NCBI RefSeq assembly: GCF_001263335.1
Contig: NZ_LGVW01000028.1
Span: 62,001 to 126,000 of the forward strand
DNA length: 64,000 nucleotides
Origin: Dichelobacter nodosus
Lineage (GTDB): Bacteria; Pseudomonadota; Gammaproteobacteria; Cardiobacteriales; Cardiobacteriaceae
Direction of reading: 5' to 3'
Shown here: positions 20,168 through 29,665 of the stretch, piece by piece
Numbering within the stretch: the stretch's first letter is position 1
How the letters are laid out: each line of letters opens with the position of its first letter
Position numbers and translations under genes: made by a program
Notes under the pieces: model-generated
What the model saw: the letters and a program-made list of their open reading frames with translations, nothing else
Told to the model about the DNA's origin: nothing
Database searches by the model: none

Positions 20168-21688
20168 TTACTTCATCGGAATTGGCGCAGGTTGACCATT
20201 GATCGTTGCCTTTCCATCTTTTAATGAAAAATCAAAGAGATATTTTCCATTTTCTTTTTTAATAAATGGGCCCAATTGCGCTTCAAAAAGTTGTTCCATG
20301 CCCGTTGCTTTCACCAAACTTTCATCAATCACAACTTTGGCATCAGCGATTAAATACTGCTCAATTTTTTCCAAAGTCACGTCTTTAACATCATCAGCAA
20401 AACGCGCATTCATTTTGGCATTGGCTTTGCCTTCTTGCGTATCCACATCAAAAGCTAAATCCAAAGTACTGCGATTTTGCGCAGCATTGGCAACCAAATC
20501 GGACACAACTTTTTCTTGATTCGTATTGCCGGCTTGCATTTCTTGCATTGCTTGTTGCGCGAGTTTCGGATTGGTACGATTTAACGCTGTATCCAATTTT
20601 ATTTGTTTGAATTTAAAAGGAATAACATTCATCGGCAAAGTATAATCACCGAATTGAGCGGTGGAAGCAAAACTCATGTCGTATAAATCATTGGTTTTTT
20701 GCACACCGCTTTTAATTTCAAAACTTTTCAGCAGGAAATTCAATCCTTCCGCATCTTTTACGGAAATATTATTTGCGAGATAACGTTGGTTGCCAAGCAT
20801 GATGCCGGTATCGTTTTCATAACGTTGTTTTTCGCCTTGGAAAACGATTTCTTCAATGCGGATTTGTTGTTTTTGTTTGTCATTATGGAAATTAATCGGC
20901 GTTGTTTTTATGAACCAATCGCCGTTAGCTTTGGTTTCGCCGTTACCTTCAAAAGCATCAATGATAAACGCATCTTCGCCGTTTACCGATTTGATATCGC
21001 CGGATTTAAGGGCAATCGTTGCCGGATAAAAAGGGCTGTCTTTAATATCGCTTTGTTTGAAGGCGCTGGTTAAGGAAAATCCTTCATAATCAAATGATTT
21101 TCCTTCTTCGCTGCGGTGAATCGGCAACACTAATATTTCTTCTTTTACCCGATCATCGGCAAGAAAATCCACATTTAATTGCAAATAGGAAAGCGTTTGC
21201 GTTAAAACTTTTTGTTGTTCTTCATCTAATTCAAAACGCGCTTTCAAAGCATCATCAACCACCACATTTGATACCGCTTTAGCAACAATGCCTTCTTTTG
21301 CTAACGCGGCGCTGTGGTCAATTTTGCTGGTAAATTTCAAAGTAACGGGCTCTGATGATAATGTTTTATCTACATTCTTTAAATATTGCTCTAAATTGAG
21401 CGTCAATTGCAGCGTTGCCGTTGAACTTTCTGCGCCACGTTGATAATCCTGAACGCTTAATTGAAAAGCATCAGCGCCCGCAGAATGCGCTGCGATCACA
21501 TTTAATAATTGATTTTTTCGTGAATATAAATCGCGGAAACGTTGCTCAACTTGTTCGGCAGTATTTTCGTTATGAACAAGTTGCGCTTGAGACTGCTCGG
21601 GTTGAGCCGCAGTTTCTTGAGATTCTTTTTTGTTATCACAGGCGTTTAAAACGGCAAGTAACGCCAAACATAATAGTGTTTTTTTCAT
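20168..21688 (-). CDS. YdgA-like (DUF945) predicted lipoprotein
   Basis: 506 aa from the second of two adjacent ATGs, five bases after GGGAG. MKKTLLCLALLAVLNAC gives a lipobox with Cys17. The rest is a long beta-rich periplasmic region with repeated strand patterns, as in the DUF945/YdgA family (E. coli YdgA about 500 aa). E. coli YdgA has a membrane-anchor N-terminus, so a lipoprotein form is notable. Function is unknown; an envelope role is inferred. Other start codons upstream (21733) would mask the signal peptide. Confidence 0.72.
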   Translation of the reverse strand: MKKTLLCLALLAVLNACDNKKESQETAAQPEQSQAQLVHNENTAEQVEQRFRDLYSRKNQLLNVIAAHSAGADAFQLSVQDYQRGAESSTATLQLTLNLEQYLKNVDKTLSSEPVTLKFTSKIDHSAALAKEGIVAKAVSNVVVDDALKARFELDEEQQKVLTQTLSYLQLNVDFLADDRVKEEILVLPIHRSEEGKSFDYEGFSLTSAFKQSDIKDSPFYPATIALKSGDIKSVNGEDAFIIDAFEGNGETKANGDWFIKTTPINFHNDKQKQQIRIEEIVFQGEKQRYENDTGIMLGNQRYLANNISVKDAEGLNFLLKSFEIKSGVQKTNDLYDMSFASTAQFGDYTLPMNVIPFKFKQIKLDTALNRTNPKLAQQAMQEMQAGNTNQEKVVSDLVANAAQNRSTLDLAFDVDTQEGKANAKMNARFADDVKDVTLEKIEQYLIADAKVVIDESLVKATGMEQLFEAQLGPFIKKENGKYLFDFSLKDGKATINGQPAPIPMK

Positions 21689-21931
21689 CATCGCTCCCAA
21701 AATAAAATGGCAAAAGTGCACTAGCAAAATCATTGATACTAGCTTTGTGAAATTATCACAACCGCAGTTAAACTACCAATTGAAGCCAATCATTGCTCAT
21801 TTTTTCTTCATTAATATTAATAATTGTTGATCCAATTTTTGCGCTATTTTTTTCATCAAAACTGCCCCCAGTCTCGCTCGGCATCATGTTATGATGACCG
21901 CCCTCTTATCACATTTATCCCAAACGCGCTC

Positions 21932-23737
21932 ATGACTAATCTCAATATTCTTTATCTTGTTTTTTCCATGTTGCTGTTTATCAGCGTTATTGGCTCCACG
22001 CTTTCTGCGCGCAGCGGCATTCCGTTATTAGTATTATTTTTAGTCATCGGCATGCTTGCCGGCGAAGAAGGCATTATTGGCATTCGTTTTAACCAATTCT
22101 TTTTTGCCAATTTACTCGGACAAGCTGCGCTCGCCGTGATTTTGTTAGACGGTGGACTGCGCACCTCGTTAACCAATATCCGCATTGCTTATAAACCGGC
22201 GTTACCGCTGGCAACGTGGGGCGTGATTGCAACGGCGGTCATCAGCGGACTATTCATCACATGGATTTTGGCAAAATACGGTTACATTGAAAAAGGCAAT
22301 TGGCGCTACGGCATGTTGATGGCATCAATTGTCGGATCTACTGATGCCGCTGCCGTATTTTCTTTATTACGTAATGGCGGCGTGCGCTTAAATGCCCGCG
22401 TACAATCCACTTTAGAAGTAGAATCAGGTGCCAACGACCCGATGGCAATTTTATTGGTGACCGCATTCATCAGCCTTAATCTGCACCCCGAAGAACAAAA
22501 TCTACTCAGTTTTAGCACGCTACTGATTACTCAATTCGCCCTCGGCATTTTAATCGGATTAACTTCCGGCTATTTGTTAGCGCGTTTATTGCAACGGCTG
22601 CATTTACCCGAAGGCATGTATGCCATTTTAATTTTTTCCGCCGGCATTTTAACGTTTTCAATGACCAATTTATTAGGCGGCAGCGGCTTTTTAGCGGTAT
22701 TTATCGCCGGCATCGTCATCGGCAACCACCACGTGCGCGCAACGGAACACGTGCTGCGCGTTATGGACGGCATGGCATGGTTATCGCAAGCGGTGTTATT
22801 CGTGATGTTGGGATTACTCATTACGCCCTCTCAAGTCGTCAAAATTCTGCCGCTGGTTGCCGTCATCAGTTTATTTTTAATTTTCATCGCGCGACCGCTG
22901 GCAGTAATATCCGTTTTAATTTTTTGCCGATTTAATCCGCGGGAAATTGGTTTTATTTCGTGGGTGGGATTGCGCGGTGCGGTGCCGATTACGCTCGCCA
23001 TCATTCCGATTATGGAAAACGTGCCCAACGCGCGCTTTTTATTTGATTTAACTTTTGGCGTCGTCATCATCTCGCTGGTTTTGCAAGGTATGACGCTGCC
23101 GTTTGCTGCCGAACTGTTTAAAGTGAAAATTCCGCCGTCAGCGCACCCCAGTAATGAACACGAAATTTGGGTGGGCGACCGCGCCAGCATTCGTATTTAC
23201 GAATTTAACGTGAAAAAAGGCGCTTTTGGCATCAATCAACACCCCGATGCCATTTCGCGCCGCCTCGGTGAAGAAGAAATCCGACTTTTTGCGCTGGTGC
23301 GGCAAGATAAAGTGGAAGCGGTAACGCCGCAAACGAAAATTCGCGTGGGCGATCGTTTGTGGTATGCCGTCAACGGCGATCACGCGCACGCGCTGGCAGT
23401 AGTTTTAAATGATACTTACGTTACTCGTCAGCAACGCAATGAATTCTTTGGTGAATGGGTAATTTCATCGCAAGTTGTGATCGCGGATTTAAGTTTATTA
23501 GAAGAAGTGGATTTGCCAGAAGAAGAGCGCAAATTAACGGCTTCCGAACTCTTTCATCGGCGTTTGGGCGAAAATATCGTCGTGGGCGATCATATTGAAT
23601 TAGGCGATCGTTGGTTTTTAACCGTGCGCGAAACCGATCAACACGGGCAAATCTCCGCCATTGGTTTAAAACTCGATACGCAAGCCCATCAAAAATCATC
23701 AGAACCATTACCCGCGGTCAATAACAGCGCCGCCTAA
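21932..23737 (+). CDS. nhaP2: Cation/proton antiporter, CPA1 NhaP2/CvrA type
   Basis: 601 aa. About 12-13 transmembrane helices (1 to about 390) include the GSTDAAAVFSLL and ESGANDP segments with the transport acidic residues. A cytosolic TrkA-C domain (about 410-490) and a CorC/HlyC-like C-terminal domain (about 510-590) follow, the NhaP2 architecture that exchanges K+ or Na+ for H+. The start MTNLNILYLVF places the first helix at the N-terminus; no clear Shine-Dalgarno is seen, and a frame from 21824 adds 36 unlikely residues. Confidence 0.88.
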   Translation: MTNLNILYLVFSMLLFISVIGSTLSARSGIPLLVLFLVIGMLAGEEGIIGIRFNQFFFANLLGQAALAVILLDGGLRTSLTNIRIAYKPALPLATWGVIATAVISGLFITWILAKYGYIEKGNWRYGMLMASIVGSTDAAAVFSLLRNGGVRLNARVQSTLEVESGANDPMAILLVTAFISLNLHPEEQNLLSFSTLLITQFALGILIGLTSGYLLARLLQRLHLPEGMYAILIFSAGILTFSMTNLLGGSGFLAVFIAGIVIGNHHVRATEHVLRVMDGMAWLSQAVLFVMLGLLITPSQVVKILPLVAVISLFLIFIARPLAVISVLIFCRFNPREIGFISWVGLRGAVPITLAIIPIMENVPNARFLFDLTFGVVIISLVLQGMTLPFAAELFKVKIPPSAHPSNEHEIWVGDRASIRIYEFNVKKGAFGINQHPDAISRRLGEEEIRLFALVRQDKVEAVTPQTKIRVGDRLWYAVNGDHAHALAVVLNDTYVTRQQRNEFFGEWVISSQVVIADLSLLEEVDLPEEERKLTASELFHRRLGENIVVGDHIELGDRWFLTVRETDQHGQISAIGLKLDTQAHQKSSEPLPAVNNSAA

Positions 23738-23796
23738 TTGCGCCAACGGCAATAAAAATAGACTAAAATGTGCCGCCTTTTTCATGAGGAATTTTT

Positions 23797-24141
23797 ATGC
23801 ATTGGTTGATCGTTGTGATGCTGCTTTGTATTTCTAATACGTTAATGACTTTTGCGTGGTATTGGCATATTAAGCCCGATTCCGCGCATTTTGCGTTGTG
23901 GCAAATTGCGCTCATCAGTTGGGGCATTGCTTTTTTTGAATATTGTTTTGCGGTGCCGGCGAATCATTTGGGCGCGGCGTGGCAAATTAAACCGTTTCAA
24001 CTCAAAATCATGCAAGAAGTCATCACGCTAATGGTTTTTAGTTTATTTGCGATTTTCTATTTAAAAGAAGGTTTTAAACTCAATTACGTGATCAGTTTTG
24101 GCTGCATTTTATTAGCCGTTTATTTTGCTTTTAAAAAATAA
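23797..24141 (+). CDS. DUF486 small multidrug-resistance-like membrane protein
   Basis: 114 aa with four transmembrane helices. The pattern IALISWGIAFFEYCFAVPANH and the C-terminal ISFGCILLAVYFAFKK fit the DUF486 family, which belongs to the drug/metabolite transporter superfamily. GAGGA lies well placed before the ATG. The substrate is unknown. tex follows 17 bp later. Confidence 0.85.
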   Translation: MHWLIVVMLLCISNTLMTFAWYWHIKPDSAHFALWQIALISWGIAFFEYCFAVPANHLGAAWQIKPFQLKIMQEVITLMVFSLFAIFYLKEGFKLNYVISFGCILLAVYFAFKK

Positions 24142-24158
24142 CCAACCCATTATTATTT

Positions 24159-26363
24159 ATGAATATTACGCACATCATCGCTGCGGAATTAAACGCGGCG
24201 CCCCATTTTATTGAAGCCACCGTTGAACTGCTCGACGGCGGCGCCACCATTCCTTTTATTGCGCGCTACCGTAAAGAACGCACCGGCGGCTTAGATGATC
24301 AACAATTGCGAACGCTCGCCGAACGTTTGCAATATTTACGCGAACTTGCCGCGCGTAAAGAAACTGTGCTCGAAAGCATCACCGCACAAGGAAAACTCAC
24401 GCCCGAATTAGCAAACGCAATTGCCGAATGCACCCAAAAAACCGCATTAGAAGATCTTTATCTGCCTTATAAACCCAAACGGCGCACCAAAGCACAAATT
24501 GCTCGCGAACACGGTTTAGAACCGTTAGCAGAACAATTATTAAACGAACAACCCGAACACATTGAAACGCTTGCCGCCGCATTTTGTAATGAACACGTTG
24601 CCGATATTCAAGCCGCATTAGATGGCGCCCGCGCCATTTTAATGGAACATTTTGCCGAAAATGCCGCGCTCATCGGCGCGTTGCGTGAGCGTTTATGGCG
24701 CGAAGGCGTTTTAAAAACACAAGTTATTGCCGAAAAAGAAACCATCGGCGAAAAATTCAAAGATTATTTTCACTATCAAGAAAAAATCCAAAACATTCCC
24801 AGCCACCGCGCTTTAGCCGTTTTACGCGGACGCAATGAAGACATTTTGCAGCTTTCTTTGCTTTATCAAGATGAAGAAACGCCATCAACTGCGCACAGTC
24901 CTTATGAAACCATGATTGCCGAACATTTTGCCATCGCGCCCGATCATGTTTGGCTCAATGATTGCGTACGGCTGGCGTGGCGGGCAAAAATCGTGCTTTC
25001 GCTCGAATTAGAACTTCTCAATCGTTTAAAAGAACACGCCGAACGCGCCGCGATTGAAGTTTTTGCGCATAATCTCAAAGACTTATTATTATCACCGCCG
25101 GCGGGGCGAACCGTCACTTTAGGACTCGATCCTGGTTATCGTCACGGCATTAAATGCGCCGTTGTTGACGATACCGGCAAATTATTGGCAACGACTATCG
25201 TTTATTTACATCAAGAAAATGCGTTGCGCGCGCAACTCAAAAAAATGATTATCGATCATCGCGTTTCTTTAATCGCCATCGGCAACGGTACCGCGAGCCG
25301 CGAAACTACAAGCATCATTACGCAATTACTCAAAGAAATTCCCGAGCACGCCGTGCGCCACACGATTGTTTCCGAAGCCGGCGCTTCCGTTTATTCGGCA
25401 TCAGAACTCGCCGCGCAAGAATTCCCAGAATTAGATGTTTCTTTACGCGGTGCCGTTTCCATTGCCCGCCGCGCGCAAGATCCGTTAGCGGAATTGGTGA
25501 AAATCGAGCCAAAAGCCATCGGCGTGGGACAATATCAACACGACGTCAATCAAGCGCAATTAGCGCAAGCTTTAGATGCGGTGGTGGAAGATTGCGTCAA
25601 TGCCGTAGGCGTTGATGTTAATACGGCGTCGGTTTCATTATTAGCGCGCATTTCAGGGCTCAATCAAACGCTGGCGCGCAATATCGTTGCTTTTCGCGAT
25701 GAACACGGCGCCTTTTCTAATCGCAAACTTTTATTAAAAGTGCCGCGTTTGGGCGCGAAAACATTTGAACAAGCGGCAGGATTTTTGCGGATTCATGGCG
25801 GCGATGAAGCGCTCGATGCTTCCGCCGTTCACCCAGAAACTTATTCCGTGGTGAAAAAAATGTTAACCGATTGCGATTTAACCGCCCGCGATTGCATTGG
25901 CAACAAAACCGCCATTGCCCGCATTCAACCGCAGCGTTACATCACCGATCAATTTGGATTGCCAACGATTTTAGATATTTTGTCAGAATTAGAAAAACCC
26001 AATCGCGATCCGCGCGGCGATTTTCAATTTGCGCATTTTGCTGAAGAAATTCAAGAAATAAGCGATTTAAAAAGCGGCATGATTTTAGAAGGCGTGGTTT
26101 CTAATGTGGCGAATTTTGGCGCATTTGTTAATATCGGCGTTCATCAAGATGGTTTGGTGCATATTTCCGAATTATCGCATCAATTTGTTACCGATCCGCG
26201 CACGATCGTTAAAGCCGGTGATGTGGTTAAAGTGAAAGTCGTCAGCGTTGACGTTGCGCGCAAAAGAATCGCGCTAACAATGCGTTTGGACGACAAACCC
26301 GCAAAAAAATCCATAAAACCGCAAACCGCGCTGGCAGCCGCATTTAAAAACATGAAAAAATGA
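24159..26363 (+). CDS. tex: Tex family RNA-binding transcription accessory protein
   Basis: 734 aa. Tex (YhgF) proteins bind nucleic acid and affect transcription. Seen in order: the N-terminal helical domain (PFIARYRKERTGGLDD), a YqgF-like RNase-H fold (LGLDPGYRHGIKCAVVDDTG, about 325-345), helix-hairpin-helix segments (about 485-560) and a C-terminal S1 domain (about 640-710, VSNVANFGAFVNIGVHQDGLVHISEL). Length is slightly under that of other Tex proteins. The stop overlaps the dam start by 4 bp, so the pair is coupled. Confidence 0.95.
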   Translation: MNITHIIAAELNAAPHFIEATVELLDGGATIPFIARYRKERTGGLDDQQLRTLAERLQYLRELAARKETVLESITAQGKLTPELANAIAECTQKTALEDLYLPYKPKRRTKAQIAREHGLEPLAEQLLNEQPEHIETLAAAFCNEHVADIQAALDGARAILMEHFAENAALIGALRERLWREGVLKTQVIAEKETIGEKFKDYFHYQEKIQNIPSHRALAVLRGRNEDILQLSLLYQDEETPSTAHSPYETMIAEHFAIAPDHVWLNDCVRLAWRAKIVLSLELELLNRLKEHAERAAIEVFAHNLKDLLLSPPAGRTVTLGLDPGYRHGIKCAVVDDTGKLLATTIVYLHQENALRAQLKKMIIDHRVSLIAIGNGTASRETTSIITQLLKEIPEHAVRHTIVSEAGASVYSASELAAQEFPELDVSLRGAVSIARRAQDPLAELVKIEPKAIGVGQYQHDVNQAQLAQALDAVVEDCVNAVGVDVNTASVSLLARISGLNQTLARNIVAFRDEHGAFSNRKLLLKVPRLGAKTFEQAAGFLRIHGGDEALDASAVHPETYSVVKKMLTDCDLTARDCIGNKTAIARIQPQRYITDQFGLPTILDILSELEKPNRDPRGDFQFAHFAEEIQEISDLKSGMILEGVVSNVANFGAFVNIGVHQDGLVHISELSHQFVTDPRTIVKAGDVVKVKVVSVDVARKRIALTMRLDDKPAKKSIKPQTALAAAFKNMKK

Positions 26364-27187
26364 ACCACCGGCGACCGTTTTTAAAATGGGCAGGCAGCAA
26401 AAGCAAATTAATCCCGTGGATTGCGCGCGCGATTCCCCAAACCGCCCGCCGCCTCATCGAGCCATTTGCCGGTTCTGCCGCGCTATCTTTGGCGCTCGAT
26501 TTTGAAGCGTACGTTTTAAACGATATCAACCGCGATTTAATCCATCTTTATCAAACGTTAAAAATAGAAAAAACCGCTTTTATCGATTACGCGCGCTCAT
26601 TTTTCACCGCGGAACATAATCAAGAAAACCGTTTTTACGATTTGCGCGCGCAATTTAACGACAGCGACGATATTTTCGAACGCAGTGCATTATTTTTATA
26701 TTTAAATCGTCATGGTTTTAACGGGTTATGCCGTTATAATCGCGCGGGGCAGTTTAATGTACCGTTTGGGCGTTATCGCGCGCCCTATTTTCCCGAAGCC
26801 GAAATGCGGCATTTCATCGAAAAATCCGAACGTTTCACTTTATTATGCGGCGATTTTCAAACGGCATTTCATCAGGCAAACCGCGATGACATTATTTATT
26901 GCGATCCGCCTTACGTGCCTTTAAGCGCCACGGCGTCATTTACTGCGTACGCACAAAAAGGTTTTACGCTAAACGAACAGCGCCAACTCGCGCAGATGGC
27001 GCAACAAACCGCGCCCCGCGTCAAAAGTATCCTGATTTCCAATCACGACACCGATTTTACCCGAACGCTTTATCATGGCGCGCGCTTTAACTGTTTTTCC
27101 GTACGCCGTTCTATTGCCGCGCAGGGCAATTGCCGTAAAAAAGTAAAAGAATTATTGGCTATTTACAACGAAAATGCCGCGTTTTAA
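26360..27187 (+). CDS. dam: DNA adenine methyltransferase, Dam type (GATC)
   Basis: 275 aa. It methylates N6 of adenine, presumably in GATC. Seen: N-terminal PFLKWAGSKSKL, the SAM motif EPFAGSAAL (34-42), the RYNRAGQFNVPFGRY segment (125-139) and the catalytic DPPY (182-185). This is the gamma-class order of Dam. GATC specificity is inferred from similarity. It is translationally coupled to tex and overlaps the convergent BPL_N gene by 4 bp. No restriction gene is adjacent, so an orphan methylase for mismatch repair or regulation is likely. Confidence 0.93.
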   Translation: MNHRRPFLKWAGSKSKLIPWIARAIPQTARRLIEPFAGSAALSLALDFEAYVLNDINRDLIHLYQTLKIEKTAFIDYARSFFTAEHNQENRFYDLRAQFNDSDDIFERSALFLYLNRHGFNGLCRYNRAGQFNVPFGRYRAPYFPEAEMRHFIEKSERFTLLCGDFQTAFHQANRDDIIYCDPPYVPLSATASFTAYAQKGFTLNEQRQLAQMAQQTAPRVKSILISNHDTDFTRTLYHGARFNCFSVRRSIAAQGNCRKKVKELLAIYNENAAF

Positions 27188-27831
27188 CCGCATAATGCGG
27201 CAATTTCCGCCCAAAGTGCAAAATGCGGTCGCGCTTCAAAATGAACGCCCGACAATAAATAGTTTCCCGCGCCAAAATGACCGCTAATCACCGCTGGCGC
27301 GCCCGTGGGATAATGCGCTAAAACGTTTTCCGCGCGAGAAACGGGTTCAAACGTGCAGCCGCCGTGGTAATAAAATAATTCTTCTGGAAATTCCGGTAGC
27401 CGTAACCACGCTTGGCTTTGTTCATGTTCAGGCGCGTAAAGATGATTTTGCGTCAGTTCCGGCAAACAACCGCGCGCCGTGCCGGCAAAAAAAGCCAATT
27501 CCCGCGCGCCGCAAATGCGCTCACCTTCACCGATAAAATCAACCCAACTGCTGCCGTAATAAGCACCAGCGCAAATGCCCACATAAACGCCGCCCGTCGC
27601 CACAAAATGACGAATCAGCGCATTGCCGCGCCCGTTTAATCGTTCGCAATATGGCAAATCCGCGCCGCCACCGATTAAAAAAATATCTGCCGTTGCCAAA
27701 ATACCGTTTTGAATGTCGCACGCGTTGACGATTTTCGACGAAAAAATCGGCGGGATATTTTTGATTAACCACGAAAAACTTTTTTCACTCACGCCAATAT
27801 CGTGATAAATCATCATTTTTTTCATGCCCAT
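27184..27831 (-). CDS. Stand-alone BPL_N (biotin-protein-ligase N-terminal, GATase-like) protein
   Basis: 215 aa. The fold is that of the class-I amidotransferase-like domain found at the N-terminus of eukaryotic biotin protein ligases. Cys87 in GICAGAYYGS and His197/Glu199 in SGVHFEARP make a plausible Cys-His-Glu triad; FLIGGGADLPY precedes it. GAGGAAATT lies directly before the ATG. It is divergent from bioY, 144 bp apart, which links it by context to biotin. Its reaction is unknown; bacterial homologues are usually called BPL-N domain proteins. Confidence 0.78.
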   Translation of the reverse strand: MGMKKMMIYHDIGVSEKSFSWLIKNIPPIFSSKIVNACDIQNGILATADIFLIGGGADLPYCERLNGRGNALIRHFVATGGVYVGICAGAYYGSSWVDFIGEGERICGARELAFFAGTARGCLPELTQNHLYAPEHEQSQAWLRLPEFPEELFYYHGGCTFEPVSRAENVLAHYPTGAPAVISGHFGAGNYLLSGVHFEARPHFALWAEIAALCG

Positions 27832-27919
27832 AATTTCCTCGTTTTAAAAATAATCCTAATTGCCGCGCGATTTTATCCGTGCGGCGAGGTAAAAAGCTGT
27901 TAAAATCGGCGCTCACGTG

Positions 27920-27952
27920 CTCAAGAAATCGTTTCGGTGACTTGAGTTTTTT
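27920..27952 (+). terminator. Terminator-like hairpin in the bioY leader
   Basis: CTCAAG (27920-27925) pairs with CTTGAG (27941-27946). Inside, ATCG pairs with CGGT around loop TTT, leaving an AA/GA internal loop. Six T follow at once. It lies 24 bp before the bioY start and no gene ends upstream on this strand, so an attenuator is possible. Confidence 0.5.
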
Positions 27953-27975
27953 ATTGTTCAAACAAAAGGATTGTT

Positions 27976-28539
27976 ATGCAACGCGCATTACTTATCAGCA
28001 AAAAATGGTTTTTAGCCGATTCTTGGTATTCATTTCTCGTTAAAACTTTTTTAGGCGCTAATATCATTGCTTTATGCGCCCAAATATCGATTCCTTTGCA
28101 ACCCGTGCCGATTACTGGACAAACGCTGGGCGTCACCTTAATTGGTTTTGCTTTAGGCGCGCGCGGCGCTACCGCTGCTGTTTTAGGTTATTTATTAGAA
28201 GGCGCTTTGGGATTGCCCGTTTTTGCCGGCGGTTCTGGCGGCGTGCAAGCGTTTTTCGGCGCATCAGGCGGTTATTTATGGGGATTTATTCCTGCCGCGT
28301 GGATTTTAGGTTATGCCAGCGATAAAAAATGTTTGGATTCATTTTGGTTGAGTTTTGCTGCCGCAATTTTATCGGCTATCGCTACTTTCGCTTGCGGACT
28401 AGCGCAATTGTCCTTTTTTGTGCCGGCGGATAAAGTGCTCGCTTACGGTTTTTATCCTTTTATTATCGGCGGCATGATTAAAGCGTTGGTTGCCAGCATC
28501 AGCGTGGTGCCGACTTATAAATTCTTCCAAAAACTATAA
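27976..28539 (+). CDS. bioY: Biotin transporter S-component BioY
   Basis: 187 aa, six transmembrane helices. BioY is the substrate-binding component of energy-coupling-factor importers and can work alone in some species. The family motifs QISIPLQPVPITGQTLGV and the GLPVFAGGSGG stretch (about 78-88) are clear. AAAGGA lies five bases before the ATG. No bioMN (EcfA/T) genes are next to it. The leader holds a terminator-like hairpin, and the divergent neighbour is a BPL_N protein. Confidence 0.93.
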   Translation: MQRALLISKKWFLADSWYSFLVKTFLGANIIALCAQISIPLQPVPITGQTLGVTLIGFALGARGATAAVLGYLLEGALGLPVFAGGSGGVQAFFGASGGYLWGFIPAAWILGYASDKKCLDSFWLSFAAAILSAIATFACGLAQLSFFVPADKVLAYGFYPFIIGGMIKALVASISVVPTYKFFQKL

Positions 28540-28553
28540 AATTTCTGCCCACG

Positions 28554-28575
28554 AAAGACCCCGTTCGGGGTCTTT
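28554..28575. terminator. Bidirectional terminator between bioY and trmA
   Basis: AAAGACCCC pairs with GGGGTCTTT around GTTC and is followed on the plus strand by TTTATTTTTT. It almost touches the trmA stop, so it can serve both convergent genes. Confidence 0.92.
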
Positions 28576-28576
28576 T

Positions 28577-29662
28577 TTATTTTTTACGCAAAACTACGCC
28601 GCATTCAATATGCGGTGTGTCAGGAAATTGATCGAACAACGCCGCGGCGCAAAGTTCATGCGTTTGAGTTAACGTCTGCAAATTGGCGGCTAAAGTATGC
28701 GGATTACAAGAAATATAAATAATTTTCGGAAATTTCTGCAATAAAAATAACGTATTATCATCAATTCCAGCGCGCGGCGGATCAACAAAAACCGTTTCAA
28801 ATTGATAATCCGCCAATTCAATTCCCGCTTGTTTTAAACGATAAAAATCGCGCTCTTTTTGCCAAGCTTGGGTAAATTCTTCGGCGGATAATCGCGCAAC
28901 GGCAATATTATTCGTTTGATTTAAAAAAATATTTTCTTGTAACGCCGTAATACTGCTTTTGCTAATTTCCGTCGCCAACACGCGGCGAAAATGCGATGCG
29001 AGCGGCAACGTAAAATTGCCGTTACCACAATATAATTCCAATAAATCACCGGCATTCTCGCCCGCCTGCGCGCACGCCCAGCGCAACATTTTCTGGCAAA
29101 CATAAGCATTGGGTTGTGAAAAACTTTGCTCATATTGATGATAATGAAAAGCGCGCCCGTCAACGTTGAGCGTTTCTAAAATGAAATCGCGCTCGAGCGT
29201 AATTTTTTGTTTACGGCTGCGTCCGATAAGCAAAATATGAAAACGTTTTGCCAGCGCTTTTGCTGCCGCCGTCCATTCATCAGTGAGCGCGCGGTGATAA
29301 ATCAGGCTGACTAATAATTCTCCACGCAAACTGGCTAAAAAATGCACTTCATAAAGTTTGTGATGCAAAACGGGATCGGCGCGCAACGCGTCCAAAAGAA
29401 GCGGCATGCAGCGATCAATCGTGATGTACGCCGGCGGAAAATTGTGTAACCGCACGATATTTTGCGCGGTTAACGCGCCGCCGCGACTCATCGCGTAAAA
29501 CAATTGTTCATCGTCACGCCAAATACGAAATTCGGCACGCATGCGGTAATGTTTTTCAGGCGAGGGATAAATGCGGATTTTAGGCGCGGAAAAAGGACGC
29601 AATAAAGCGTGCAATTGTTGATGTTTGGCAAAAAGTTGCCGTTGATAATTGGACATCGTCAT
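28577..29662 (-). CDS. trmA: tRNA (uracil-5-)-methyltransferase TrmA
   Basis: 361 aa. It makes ribothymidine at U54 of tRNA. Seen: the N-terminal [12 protein letters not shown] segment, the SAM motif [25 protein letters not shown] and the catalytic ISCNP with Cys319; Glu353 in HIECG is the family base. It has no Fe-S cysteine cluster, separating it from RlmC/RlmD. It starts 3 bp from the stop of the upstream lipoprotein gene. Confidence 0.96.
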
Positions 29663-29665
29663 TAT

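Noticed and set aside
27860-27900. GCCGCGC/GTGCGGC hairpin between BPL_N and bioY as a terminator
   Set aside because: No T-run on either strand; the stem is near the divergent promoters.
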